From a virus: DNA of 34,094 nucleotides. The stretch covers positions 1 through 34,094 of the IMG/VR virus record IMGVR_UViG_3300025122_000080, one strand, 5' to 3'. The notes beneath the pieces are model-generated. The model did not search any database. It had not been told where the DNA came from and was given only the letters and a program-made list of their open reading frames with translations. The position numbers and the translations under genes are program-made. Positions 1-7,721 of this stretch are shown here, one piece after another (the first letter of the stretch is position 1; each line of letters opens with the position of its first letter).

Positions 1-280
1 CTGCCGCACCACCATAAATGAACTTGAACCACACTCCCGCCGTAGGCGACGGAAGGGTGAGTGTACGGTTTGAAGTGATCGCCGGAACGACATTGGTCCT
101 GCCAGCGTTAGCGGTAGCAGTCAGAGTGGTATCTTCGTCACCCAATGTAATCGGGGTAACCTGCAACCCCGATCCATCCAAGCTGAATTCAGTTGTAAAT
201 GCACCAGTTGTTGAGCTTTTCGATACTACATCGAATCCGTCTTCGGATCTGACTGGTCCTGAAAAAGTTGTGTTAGCCAT
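1..280 (-). CDS. Virion structural protein, N-terminal part (runs off left edge)
   Basis: The gene starts at an ATG at 280, 9 bases after an AGGAG ribosome-binding site, and stays open to the window edge (about 93 residues visible). It begins MANTTFSGPVRSEDGF and is rich in Thr, Ser and Gly with short beta-like segments, which is typical of phage head or fibre proteins. It lies immediately downstream of the probable major capsid gene, behind a possible terminator. No catalytic motif is visible. A decoration or head-fibre protein is the likeliest role, by position only. Confidence 0.6.
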   Translation of the reverse strand, partial: MANTTFSGPVRSEDGFDVVSKSSTTGAFTTEFSLDGSGLQVTPITLGDEDTTLTATANAGRTNVVPAITSNRTLTLPSPTAGVWFKFIYGGAA

Positions 281-326
281 GAGTTTCTCCTGTCTTGGCT
301 AGTGTCTGCCGATTACTCGACAGTCA

Positions 327-379
327 GGAAAAAAGAATTACACCCTATATGGGGCAGGGGCCGAAGCCCCCACCCCACT
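327..379 (-). terminator. Possible rho-independent terminator after the capsid gene
   Basis: On the minus strand a GGGGC-TTCG-GCCCC hairpin with a UUCG tetraloop, extended by an outer G4/C4 pairing, follows the stop at 387. A run of six T comes about 17 bases later. The gap between stem and T-run is longer than ideal, so this may be a partial terminator that reduces expression of the next gene relative to the capsid protein. Confidence 0.45.
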
Positions 380-386
380 AAGGTCA

Positions 387-1322
387 TTACGCTCCGGGTG
401 ATCCCCAGATCCCAAGGGGATCGGAGACACCAAAGCTGTACCGCTCGCGAGCCTTGTAGCGAACGTTTCCGGTATCGAAATCACCGTCCATGCTCGTTTC
501 CAGAGACACACGATTGAAGTGCTTCATCCCATCAGGAATGTCGGTAAGAAGGAACCACGCATCCGTATCCGTCAGGAAGTGATTCACAACCGTACCGTTC
601 GGAACAACACCCATGCTTCTTACGGCATTGATGTCGTTGTCCGCAGTACCGGGACGAAGATCAGATTTCATCACCCGTGTCGCCACGAACTGCAAATCGG
701 GCGGGATGACAAGCGTCTGGGGACGAGCAGCGATCAACAGGCCACGCTCATCGGTCCATTTGCCAATCTGAATTACAGCGGCCTCAAGAGAAGTCTCGTT
801 GAGGTCAACGGCAGTCGCTGGACGGTTGGAGTTCTTGCCACCTGAAACAAGCGGGTGACCGTCACCACCAGTTACGCCATCACTTGACGCCGTGAAAAGA
901 TTTACACCGTCGCCGCCTTGGTAGGCATTGGTGAACCCGTTGTTAAGCGGGAATACAGCTTTCACCTGCTTGGTGTGAGCCATGGCGCGAGCCAAGGACT
1001 TGGTGTAACGAGCCGACAGGGAATCGTAGAGATTGTCCTCCATAGCCTCTTCCGTAATGGCAAAGCCCATGGCGATTGTCTCGTGATTGTAACGAGCCGT
1101 AAAGCTCTCCTGTGCGGCGTCATACGAAATCGCGTCACCCTCATCCTTCACGGGTGCAGCGTCGAAGCCCGAAAGCTTCACTTCCTCCTCAAAAGACCTA
1201 CTGGAGCTTTCCGTCTCATAGATTTCGGTATGCTCGTCATCATAACGTGCATACTCCATTCCGAAGAGCGCGTTCAAGCCCGGAAGCAGTTCCTTGAGAA
1301 GTTGTGCGCGTGAAATAGCCAT
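387..1322 (-). CDS. Probable major capsid protein
   Basis: This 311-aa protein begins MAISRAQLLKELLPGLNALF and has the pattern of a widespread family of aquatic-phage major capsid proteins. An N-terminal segment leads into an acidic, aromatic stretch, then HETIAMGFAITEEAMEDN near residues 79-96, KSLARAMAHTKQVKA, and a C-terminal GDFDTGNVRYKARERYSFG motif. An HK97-type fold is expected but cannot be shown here. It is the last gene of the run terL, portal, scaffold, decoration-like protein, where a major capsid gene normally sits. An AGGAG site lies 8 bases upstream of the ATG, and a hairpin follows the stop. The assignment rests on family recollection, length and gene order. Confidence 0.8.
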   Translation of the reverse strand: MAISRAQLLKELLPGLNALFGMEYARYDDEHTEIYETESSSRSFEEEVKLSGFDAAPVKDEGDAISYDAAQESFTARYNHETIAMGFAITEEAMEDNLYDSLSARYTKSLARAMAHTKQVKAVFPLNNGFTNAYQGGDGVNLFTASSDGVTGGDGHPLVSGGKNSNRPATAVDLNETSLEAAVIQIGKWTDERGLLIAARPQTLVIPPDLQFVATRVMKSDLRPGTADNDINAVRSMGVVPNGTVVNHFLTDTDAWFLLTDIPDGMKHFNRVSLETSMDGDFDTGNVRYKARERYSFGVSDPLGIWGSPGA

Positions 1323-1333
1323 TGGTCAGTCTC

Positions 1334-1951
1334 CTATACGCCTGTGGCGTTTAAATAGGAATGATTAGAAGCTGACCCGCTAGACGCAGCGTTGAACTTC
1401 ACGATAACATCTGGATAGGTATCACTCGCCGTCGTCCCCTTCGGGGGCAGGCTGCTAGGCCCGTCAACGAAATCGATAATGCGAAGGGGCAGCGTGTTCG
1501 TTGTTGCTGGAGTGCTACCATCAAGTGCGTTCTTGGACTTGCCGAAAGTGGTATTACCAGCAGTCACAACAACGGATGCATTGAGTCCACGATCCGTGGT
1601 GTTCAACGCTTCGTCGGATTGCATCTGGAAAACGACGAAAGGATCGTCTAGCACATACGCCATCGCATCAGTGGCCGCATTCGATGCAGGCCAATAATTT
1701 GAAAACGTCTTCTGGCTAGTAGTCGGGTCCGTATAGGAGCAACCCAAGAAAATTCCAACTGCGGTCAAGGCAGTAGTACCAGTATCCTTCGCTATGGTAC
1801 CGTCAGCCGCGACTTTTACGAAATCACCATTAGAAATCTGTGTGCCGTAGGTCGTGATAATCGGCAGATTCCTAGTCTTGCTGGTGAATGAACCCGAAGC
1901 ACTAAGAGTGCCAATGGGTCTGGCCCCGTATGGGGCTGCTGTAGTAGCCAT
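1334..1951 (-). CDS. Capsid decoration-like / minor head protein
   Basis: This 205-aa protein starts MATTAAPYGARPIGTLSASG and is rich in Thr, Ser, Ala and Gly with almost no charged clusters. It contains alternating beta-like segments such as GDFVKVAADGTI. It sits between the small 1982-2452 gene and the capsid gene. Proteins of this size and composition directly before a major capsid gene are often head-stabilising or decoration proteins. No enzymatic motif is seen. The role is inferred from place and composition. Confidence 0.6.
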   Translation of the reverse strand: MATTAAPYGARPIGTLSASGSFTSKTRNLPIITTYGTQISNGDFVKVAADGTIAKDTGTTALTAVGIFLGCSYTDPTTSQKTFSNYWPASNAATDAMAYVLDDPFVVFQMQSDEALNTTDRGLNASVVVTAGNTTFGKSKNALDGSTPATTNTLPLRIIDFVDGPSSLPPKGTTASDTYPDVIVKFNAASSGSASNHSYLNATGV

Positions 1952-1981
1952 AAGTACCTCTAAATGTCAGTCGCGCAACAT

Positions 1982-2452
1982 TTAGCGAGTTCCCTTGCCA
2001 AACGCTACACGGGTTTTACGATCAGGCGTGAGAACAGGCATCCTAGGATCGCTCTCACGCATATAGGCATTATCGACGGCTTGCATCTGTGATTCAGCGT
2101 GATTCCTATAATAAGTACGCCTTTTCTCCACCGTTTCCTCCGGTGCCTTACAGAGCAATAGTCCACCGACTTCGATCCCGCCCTTCTGTGCCCAATCCGA
2201 TTTATGATCGCTCATAATTTGTAGTTCCGGGTGATCTTCGGCACGAACTGGTTCCCACCCTTCACGAAAACGCTTTGACACGTTCGTGTTGTCAAGAGTG
2301 CCAACCATTGAAGTTCGTATCCATCTGAACACCCATCCGTCTTGCGGCTCTGGGTCTGGAAGTATGGATGCGGGTTCCCAAGGCATATCACGAGCCTCGT
2401 CTTCACGAGTCTCCAACGCCCTAGGTTTTTTCGGAGCGCGTTCGTCAGCCAT
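1982..2452 (-). CDS. Conserved phage protein in the capsid operon, function unknown
   Basis: This 156-aa, highly charged protein has a basic, Pro-containing N terminus (MADERAPKKPRALETREDEA) and a central WVFRWIRTSMVGTLDNTNVSKR segment. It ends in a basic tail of Arg, Lys and Gly. Its start codon overlaps the end of the scaffold-like gene by one base, so translational coupling is likely. Small proteins of this kind occur between scaffold and capsid genes in related phages, but no function is assigned here. Confidence 0.6.
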   Translation of the reverse strand: MADERAPKKPRALETREDEARDMPWEPASILPDPEPQDGWVFRWIRTSMVGTLDNTNVSKRFREGWEPVRAEDHPELQIMSDHKSDWAQKGGIEVGGLLLCKAPEETVEKRRTYYRNHAESQMQAVDNAYMRESDPRMPVLTPDRKTRVAFGKGTR

Positions 2453-3453
2453 CAGGCCATCTCCTTGATAAGCTGTGCAGCATACTGCTGTGGCGTTATC
2501 CCCAAGCGGTTCGCGAGTGCGACTTGGGTCGAAGTCAATGTGACTTTGCGTGGCACCGCACCGTTGTTTCTCATAGCTGGTGCAACCACGGGGCTCGCCT
2601 TGCGACGAGTTGCGGGCTCAACGACCATGGACCCCGAAGAGCCTCTGCCGCTGACGCCGAAGTACTCAGGAAACTTCTCCCTCATACGTTTGTCTATTAA
2701 TTCATAGTACTCTTGAGTTTCTGGGTCAATACCTTCTTTCTTGACTAACTTCTCATGCACACCATATGCAAGGCTCGTCATCTCCTCATCATCACCAAAC
2801 CAAGGATTGCTTTGTTGCCATTCCACGGCGGCAGGGTCCGCTGGTGGCGCTTCTGGAGAAGCCTCTGGCCGTTGCTGGGCCTGCTGGCGTTGTTCGGCCA
2901 ATACATTCTGCTTCCACTGCTCTGTGACCCTATTTGACACCGCAGGAGCAGAAGCTTCCGCCAACTGTGCATTGGTCAGAGCCTTTTGTGCCTGAGCAAT
3001 CTGATCCGATTCTCCAGATTCGTGTGCGTGTTTGAAATTAGCTTCGGCTATGGCAACCGCAGCCTGAGCCCCATATGTACTGTGCTGGTTAAGAGCAGAC
3101 TGCGAGTCTTGGACGAGCTTGAGTAGCCGTTGATTTTCGACTTGGAGATTCTGTGTATAGTTCACAGCCTCGCTTGCGAGCCTATCAGACGCTTCTTTTG
3201 CCCTTCGCTCTTCGTGATACTCCCATTTCAGCTTCTTGATGCGTTTCTGGGCACGACTCCCATAGTTTGAGATCTCTTCGTCCGTCGCCATGTCATCATC
3301 TGATGACGTAGCCTCTCCAGCAGGACGCTGATCATCTTCGGGGCGATCATCTACGACCTCGACGTTCACTTCTTCCGATTCGGGAACTTCAATAGTATGT
3401 CTGACACCCAAAAACTTGTCTTCTTCGCTCATTCTTCCGATTTCATCGCTCAT
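2452..3453 (-). CDS. Scaffold-like capsid assembly protein
   Basis: This 333-aa protein has an acidic N-terminal third (about residues 15-60, rich in Glu and Asp). A long helical coiled-coil segment follows (about 65-165), then an Ala/Gln/Pro-rich stretch, a YELIDKRMREKFPEYFGV segment and a basic C-terminal end with KVTLTSTQVALANRLGI. This charged, helical architecture just upstream of the decoration-like and capsid genes is what internal scaffolds look like. The C-terminal basic segment could be the capsid-binding hook, which is inference. It is separated by one base from the GroES-like gene. Confidence 0.7.
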   Translation of the reverse strand: MSDEIGRMSEEDKFLGVRHTIEVPESEEVNVEVVDDRPEDDQRPAGEATSSDDDMATDEEISNYGSRAQKRIKKLKWEYHEERRAKEASDRLASEAVNYTQNLQVENQRLLKLVQDSQSALNQHSTYGAQAAVAIAEANFKHAHESGESDQIAQAQKALTNAQLAEASAPAVSNRVTEQWKQNVLAEQRQQAQQRPEASPEAPPADPAAVEWQQSNPWFGDDEEMTSLAYGVHEKLVKKEGIDPETQEYYELIDKRMREKFPEYFGVSGRGSSGSMVVEPATRRKASPVVAPAMRNNGAVPRKVTLTSTQVALANRLGITPQQYAAQLIKEMA

Positions 3454-3454
3454 T

Positions 3455-3895
3455 TTATGCCCTCTCCACTCCTCTAGGGTCTTCTACAACCGCCTCTACG
3501 GTGTCATCATTGATTAAACGAAACTCTTTACCATGGATTTTTAATCTAGTACCACTAAATGCCCGGAAAACTACCCAATCACCGACCTGACAGTACGGTC
3601 CATTGGGGAACCTACCATAGTTAACGTAAGCATCTGGCCCCATCGACATGACCCATCCCACAACAGTGGAGATAGACTCTTCATGTTGAGACTGCACAGA
3701 CTTGATGATGCCGCCCTCAGTCTCCTCCTCAACATCAGGAAGGGCAATTAATAGTTTGTAGCCTTTCGGCTCAGGCAGTTGAGAAGCAAAGTTAACTCCT
3801 TCCTTACTCTCATCCCGATAAAAAGGCTCATATTCAGCGTCTTGCGGGGCGACTTCCTGTTCTTTTTCCGATGCTTCTGTTGCGAGTTCAGTCAT
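3455..3895 (-). CDS. GroES-like co-chaperonin (Cpn10)
   Basis: This 146-aa protein has an acidic N-terminal extension of about 42 residues and then a Cpn10-like domain. PKGYKLLIALPDVEEETEGG matches the first strands of GroES. GGII at 61-64 lies where the mobile loop carries its hydrophobic tripeptide (IVL in E. coli GroES). STVVGWVMSMGP matches the 'GEVLAVG' strand, and CQVGDWVVFRAFSGTRLKI the 'VGDIVIFNDGYGVKSEKI' region. No GroEL is present in the window, so it would work with the host chaperonin, as T4 gp31 does during capsid folding. Its place between portal and scaffold fits that role. Confidence 0.8.
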   Translation of the reverse strand: MTELATEASEKEQEVAPQDAEYEPFYRDESKEGVNFASQLPEPKGYKLLIALPDVEEETEGGIIKSVQSQHEESISTVVGWVMSMGPDAYVNYGRFPNGPYCQVGDWVVFRAFSGTRLKIHGKEFRLINDDTVEAVVEDPRGVERA

Positions 3896-3940
3896 TGCGA
3901 CCTCTCGTTGAATTGTTGCGCCATGACGGCGGGTTACCAG

Positions 3941-4135
3941 CTAAAAATCCCTCAACTTATCTTCCAAATCTATGATTTCACGTTCCGTCCAAGCCAATCC
4001 ATCTATCGTTCCGCATATCTTTCGATATTCCTCCATGTCCGTGGCGGCACCTACTGCAAGATGATCAGCCAGTACATTCATCTGATCCCTGATCTTCTTT
4101 TTGAGCAACGACAAGACATCTTCACTCACTGTCAT
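3941..4135 (-). CDS. Small head-region protein, unknown function
   Basis: This 64-aa, mostly helical and charged protein starts MTVSEDVLSLLKKKIRDQMN. The ATG at 4135 is chosen because AAAGGATA sits just upstream and it overlaps the portal 3' end by 14 bases; an in-frame ATG at 4174 would bury the start deeper in the portal gene. It contains IIDLEDKLRDF at its C terminus. The order portal, this gene, co-chaperonin, scaffold suggests a minor assembly factor, but nothing specific can be read. Confidence 0.6.
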   Translation of the reverse strand: MTVSEDVLSLLKKKIRDQMNVLADHLAVGAATDMEEYRKICGTIDGLAWTEREIIDLEDKLRDF

Positions 4136-6638
4136 TATCCTTTGCCATTTCTCTGCCAAGCTTGACGCCTTCAAGCTCCTGAGAAGCTGCCATTTTCTTT
4201 TCGTCGGCGTCCGTCTTTATTGCTAGTTCCTGTTCGTCCAATGCGAGCTTCTGTTGTTCCAACTGAAGTTCTGCCACATCGATTTGTTGTTCAGAAGCTA
4301 TCTTCTCCTCAAGCAGCCGTAGCTTCTGCTGGTCGAGTTGTTCCTTGCTGGCAACCTTCTGCTGCTCCAACTGCTGTTTCGCGGCATCGGCCTGCTGTTT
4401 GCGCTGGACTTCCTGCTCCTGTATCCCAAGCTCGCGTTCGCGCTGTTGGATGATCGGGTCTTGCTGTTGCGCGGCTTGCTGTGCAGCCTGCTGTTGTTGC
4501 TGCTTTTTGCCAGTCATCTGATCGGCGGCATCGGCAACGAGTTTGCTGAGTCTGCTTTCGATATCTTCCGGTAGCGGCTCACCCATCGGCGGCAGTTCCG
4601 TGCCAAGCTCTTCTTCGATCTGCTTGCGGAATACGAAGGCCAAGTGTTCGCGGAGATGGGAGTCGAGCGCACCGGATATCGATTGACCAGCAGGACTGTT
4701 CTGCATCTCCTGCGCGATCTGCGGATCATTCTTGATCGCCATATGGACACGCACATGTGCCTCGTGATCCTGATATTGATACGCTTTGACGGGAGCCTGT
4801 GTAAGCATATTCTGATTTTCGCTGACGGGATCGGTAGGTGGCACCTCGTCCGTGTCGGGTACGACCTTGTCGGCGTTCGGAATACCTATCAATTCCATCA
4901 TCTGTCTGTGCAGAAGCGGGAGGTCATACATATTCGGGGCTTGAGCCGCTAATTGCAGGGCAGCTTGATACTGCATGATGCGTTGTGCCATCGTAGACGC
5001 ATTCGGGTCCGAAACAGGCACTACATCAATGCGGTCATCGAAATCTTCAGCCTTGATGCCTTCGCCCGCATCCGTCTCGTAAGGATAGTCGGGGTCCGTG
5101 TAATCATGGATGATCTTGGCTAATATCTTGTATTCCTGCTTGAGACTGGCATGGATACGAGCCTGAATCGCGGACTGCACCTTCATCGCCCGCTCCATGA
5201 TCGCAAGAGTAGTTCCTACCGGAGCCTCTTGATTCATGTCTGCTACTTTGAGGTCAGCCATTGATGCAAATCGTCGGCCTTCCTCCACAATGTTACCCAG
5301 CAACTGATAAAGGACCGAAGAAGGTTCCTTATAAGGAAGGAAGGTGATGTTGTCACGGATCGTCCCTCCCGGCACATCAACGTCTCTGAATTCTCCCGGC
5401 ATAATCGGCGTATCATCGCCCTTGATTCTGAGTCCACGAGTCTTCAGTCCTCCCGGCAAATTGGAAAGAGTTCCTGCGTCCACAAGCTGACGCAACAGGC
5501 TAGTAGCGGATTTCGCGAGCCCACCGATCATATGGATCAAACCTAGGTTATAAAATCCAATGCCCGGAACGTATCCATAGTGAACGAAGTGCTGTTTCTT
5601 AATCTTATGCTCGTCACTCTCATCCCAATTCCGATAGATCGAAAGGATCGTGGAACTGGATTTGTCGATGGTGATCACATAAGGAAGAGCTACGCCGTCC
5701 GGGTCTTCAAAACCCGGAAGGTCGATATCAACGTGCATCTCTAGAAGCTGATGTCGTTCTTCGGCGTCATATGAAGGTTTGACCCCGCCGATCTCGTTGA
5801 ATTTATCCGTGATCGGGTTCTCTTCTATGTGTGAGGTCGTGAGTTCTACATCTCTATAGAACCCGCTGACCTGAAGCTTCTTCACCTGATTCGTACTGCG
5901 GTTCATTACATGGGTATAACGCTCCGCCTGATCCAGATCCGCCTCGTTGTATGACACGACGAAATCTTCCGCGGGCACAAACATCGAAGTCGGTCTGCCC
6001 AACGAAGGATCGAAATAGATTTTGCGGAACGCCGATCCGGCAAGCGGCAGGCTAAACAAAAGCTTTTCGGTTTCAGACCGATATTCGGTCATCACTTCGA
6101 TAAGCTGATAGTTCATGTAATCCTGCACACGCTTGGCCTGTCCCAGACGTTCTTTCGTAGACAGCCCCCATATCTGGGTTTTTACCGGACCTTTGGCTGG
6201 CATGATTTCTTGGATCGTCTGTGCTTGAAATCGCACGACGGCTTCGGAAAGCATCGGATGGAATACGCCACAAGCTCCAGCCCAAGGCGTGGTACGGTCT
6301 TCAATCTCCAGACCTAGATTGTCGAGTCCTTCTTTATACGTTTGCTCCCAATCCGACCTGCTTCTGTTGTCGGCATTGAACTTGGCAATGAGATCAACTG
6401 CGATTGTGCGGCTGTCCTTGTCTTCGATGACTTCAGCGAGGTTGCCATCGAACTCCGTATCGACACTACCTATGTCCGCGGACGGATCAAAATCTATCTC
6501 GACTCCGCCGTCTTCCAGTTCCGTGACCAAAGACTCACCCGGAATAACCTCCTCTTCCTCAATAACCATGAGCCCTTCTGGACCCATATCGAAATCATCC
6601 TGATTGAATAATCCTTCCAGAGACTTATCTATCGGCAT
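4122..6638 (-). CDS. Portal protein
   Basis: This 838-aa protein would form the dodecameric portal ring through which DNA is packaged. It follows the terminase block and has the features of long podovirus-type (P22-like) portals: DWEQTYKEGLDNLGLEIEDR near the N terminus, a PWAGACGVFHPMLSEAVVRF segment, and a central core with VPAEDFVVSYNEADLDQAER. From about residue 680 it carries an unusually long Gln-rich, heptad-like tail (QQQQQAAQQAAQQQ, then repeated QxxxE/K). This tail probably forms a coiled coil, like the long barrel helices of P22 portal. Its start overlaps the 6625-7083 gene by 14 bases. Confidence 0.85.
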   Translation of the reverse strand: MPIDKSLEGLFNQDDFDMGPEGLMVIEEEEVIPGESLVTELEDGGVEIDFDPSADIGSVDTEFDGNLAEVIEDKDSRTIAVDLIAKFNADNRSRSDWEQTYKEGLDNLGLEIEDRTTPWAGACGVFHPMLSEAVVRFQAQTIQEIMPAKGPVKTQIWGLSTKERLGQAKRVQDYMNYQLIEVMTEYRSETEKLLFSLPLAGSAFRKIYFDPSLGRPTSMFVPAEDFVVSYNEADLDQAERYTHVMNRSTNQVKKLQVSGFYRDVELTTSHIEENPITDKFNEIGGVKPSYDAEERHQLLEMHVDIDLPGFEDPDGVALPYVITIDKSSSTILSIYRNWDESDEHKIKKQHFVHYGYVPGIGFYNLGLIHMIGGLAKSATSLLRQLVDAGTLSNLPGGLKTRGLRIKGDDTPIMPGEFRDVDVPGGTIRDNITFLPYKEPSSVLYQLLGNIVEEGRRFASMADLKVADMNQEAPVGTTLAIMERAMKVQSAIQARIHASLKQEYKILAKIIHDYTDPDYPYETDAGEGIKAEDFDDRIDVVPVSDPNASTMAQRIMQYQAALQLAAQAPNMYDLPLLHRQMMELIGIPNADKVVPDTDEVPPTDPVSENQNMLTQAPVKAYQYQDHEAHVRVHMAIKNDPQIAQEMQNSPAGQSISGALDSHLREHLAFVFRKQIEEELGTELPPMGEPLPEDIESRLSKLVADAADQMTGKKQQQQQAAQQAAQQQDPIIQQRERELGIQEQEVQRKQQADAAKQQLEQQKVASKEQLDQQKLRLLEEKIASEQQIDVAELQLEQQKLALDEQELAIKTDADEKKMAASQELEGVKLGREMAKDNDSE

Positions 6639-7083
6639 AACATATATCCGGTTTCGTAGGGTTTTCGCAGCCGAGACAGGTTAGGGGATATCCCGCGTAC
6701 CGGACACTATCTCTGAAACTGAAGCGTCTCTCGTTTAGTTTCACTTGACACTCAGAACATAGCGAATCCACAAACTTCCTACGGTTTTTCTGCTGCAACA
6801 CATGGTATTGTTCCCACCGATCATAGGATTTATCCGCCAGCTTCATCCACTCTGCGTATGATATAGGGCCATCGGCACCAGAGATTGCGTCGAGGGCCAG
6901 CAGTATTACTTTCTTCGCACAAGCGTGGCTGCAAACAACAATAACCTCGTGCCCCGACCACAGGCCGCCGGTTTCTGTCTCCTCGCCACACACACTACAG
7001 ACAGGAGTCTCGCCTGCAAACGCTAGGGTGTCGTGCTGTAGATAGCTAATAGTAATCCGCCTTACGGTTAGGCACCAATTCAC
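6625..7083 (-). CDS. Zinc-ribbon protein with rearranged 5' end
   Basis: The frame gives 152 aa with two probable zinc sites: CSVCGEE with a later CSHAC, and LCSEC with a later CLGC. A short acidic-aromatic helix lies between them. No ATG exists near the start. The best start is GTG at 7083, three bases after the stop of the upstream gene and with a poor ribosome-binding site. The first dozen codons read through a diverged copy of the terL 3' end in another frame (7046-7081), so the native start may have been lost when the upstream gene arrived. Function unknown; zinc binding is inferred from the Cys pairs. Confidence 0.6.
   Translation of the reverse strand: MNWCLTVRRITISYLQHDTLAFAGETPVCSVCGEETETGGLWSGHEVIVVCSHACAKKVILLALDAISGADGPISYAEWMKLADKSYDRWEQYHVLQQKNRRKFVDSLCSECQVKLNERRFSFRDSVRYAGYPLTCLGCENPTKPDICYADR
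7046..7081 (-). other. Relic of a terL 3' end
   Basis: Read on the minus strand, this 36-base segment encodes ELVPNRKADYY followed by TAG. The real terL ends ELLPGRKADYY followed by TAG at 7722-7757. Twenty-seven of 36 bases match, and most differences are third-codon-position changes, as expected for two coding homologues rather than chance. The similarity fades upstream of the GAA codon. The segment lies just after the stop of the 7087-7710 gene, so that gene is bracketed by two terL tails. Confidence 0.75.
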
Positions 7084-7086
7084 CCA

Positions 7087-7710
7087 CTAAAAAATCTTGT
7101 CAAGATCGTCCGCGACCTTATGAAGAGTGGCAACAGTATGCGTGATCACTGGTGGTGCCTTGTCGGCAATGCCCAGCGTCAGGCCCTCGGTCAAGCCCTT
7201 GGAGAATGCCTTGTCGTCCGCCGTTGGCTTGCCTAAATCCTCGACAGTCTTCGGGTTGATGACCAATGACGTGCCGAACGCTAGATGCGGGATCACGCCA
7301 CAAGTCGAGAGCTTCACATGGATGTTGCCTTCCTTGTCGTACCAGACGCCCGCGTCCACACTCACCCCGTCGCCCGGACCACCCTCCGGCCCAGCCCAGA
7401 CCGTCGCTTGATTGCCGTCCGGGTTCACATAATGCCATTTCATCACGTCCGCCACGGTAACACCAATATGGGCGCTGACCTTCACCTCGAAACCCCTGCC
7501 GTCATGTGAATCCACGGAAGCAGATACGCCCTGCTCCTCGTTAACAGTCTCCACATCACAGATATGGTCGAAATTCCACTTGTCAGTGCGCGACCATTTC
7601 TTTCCAATTTCCTTCCTGAAATAGAAATTGCCGCTCTTGTCTGCGTAGAATACGTCCGCGTCAGAACTGTTGCTGACGTAATAACCGGGAGGAACTTGCT
7701 GACCTACCAT
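7087..7710 (-). CDS. Unknown protein, likely inserted between terL and the head genes
   Basis: This 207-aa protein starts MVGQQVPPGYYVSNSSDADV. It has beta-rich segments (FEVKVSAHIGVTVADVMKW, GVSVDAGVWYDKEGNIHVKL) and a helical C-terminal third, with no HNH, GIY-YIG or other nuclease motif. I do not recognise a family. The ATG lies 11 bases after the terL stop. A relic of a terL tail lies immediately after its own stop, which suggests it came in as a unit with a new terL end. It is a candidate cargo ('moron') gene; a structural role cannot be excluded. Confidence 0.6.
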   Translation of the reverse strand: MVGQQVPPGYYVSNSSDADVFYADKSGNFYFRKEIGKKWSRTDKWNFDHICDVETVNEEQGVSASVDSHDGRGFEVKVSAHIGVTVADVMKWHYVNPDGNQATVWAGPEGGPGDGVSVDAGVWYDKEGNIHVKLSTCGVIPHLAFGTSLVINPKTVEDLGKPTADDKAFSKGLTEGLTLGIADKAPPVITHTVATLHKVADDLDKIF

Positions 7711-7721
7711 TGATCGCTCAT

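Noticed and set aside
2342-2995. Plus-strand open frames antisense to the scaffold and head genes
   Set aside because: They mirror the codon pattern of the minus-strand genes and lack ribosome-binding sites.
6289-6611. Ser-rich plus-strand frames antisense to the portal N terminus
   Set aside because: Artefact of the reverse complement of acidic coding sequence; no start signal.
7087-7710. Homing endonuclease as the identity of the inserted 207-aa gene
   Set aside because: No HNH, GIY-YIG, LAGLIDADG or Vsr-type motif is visible.
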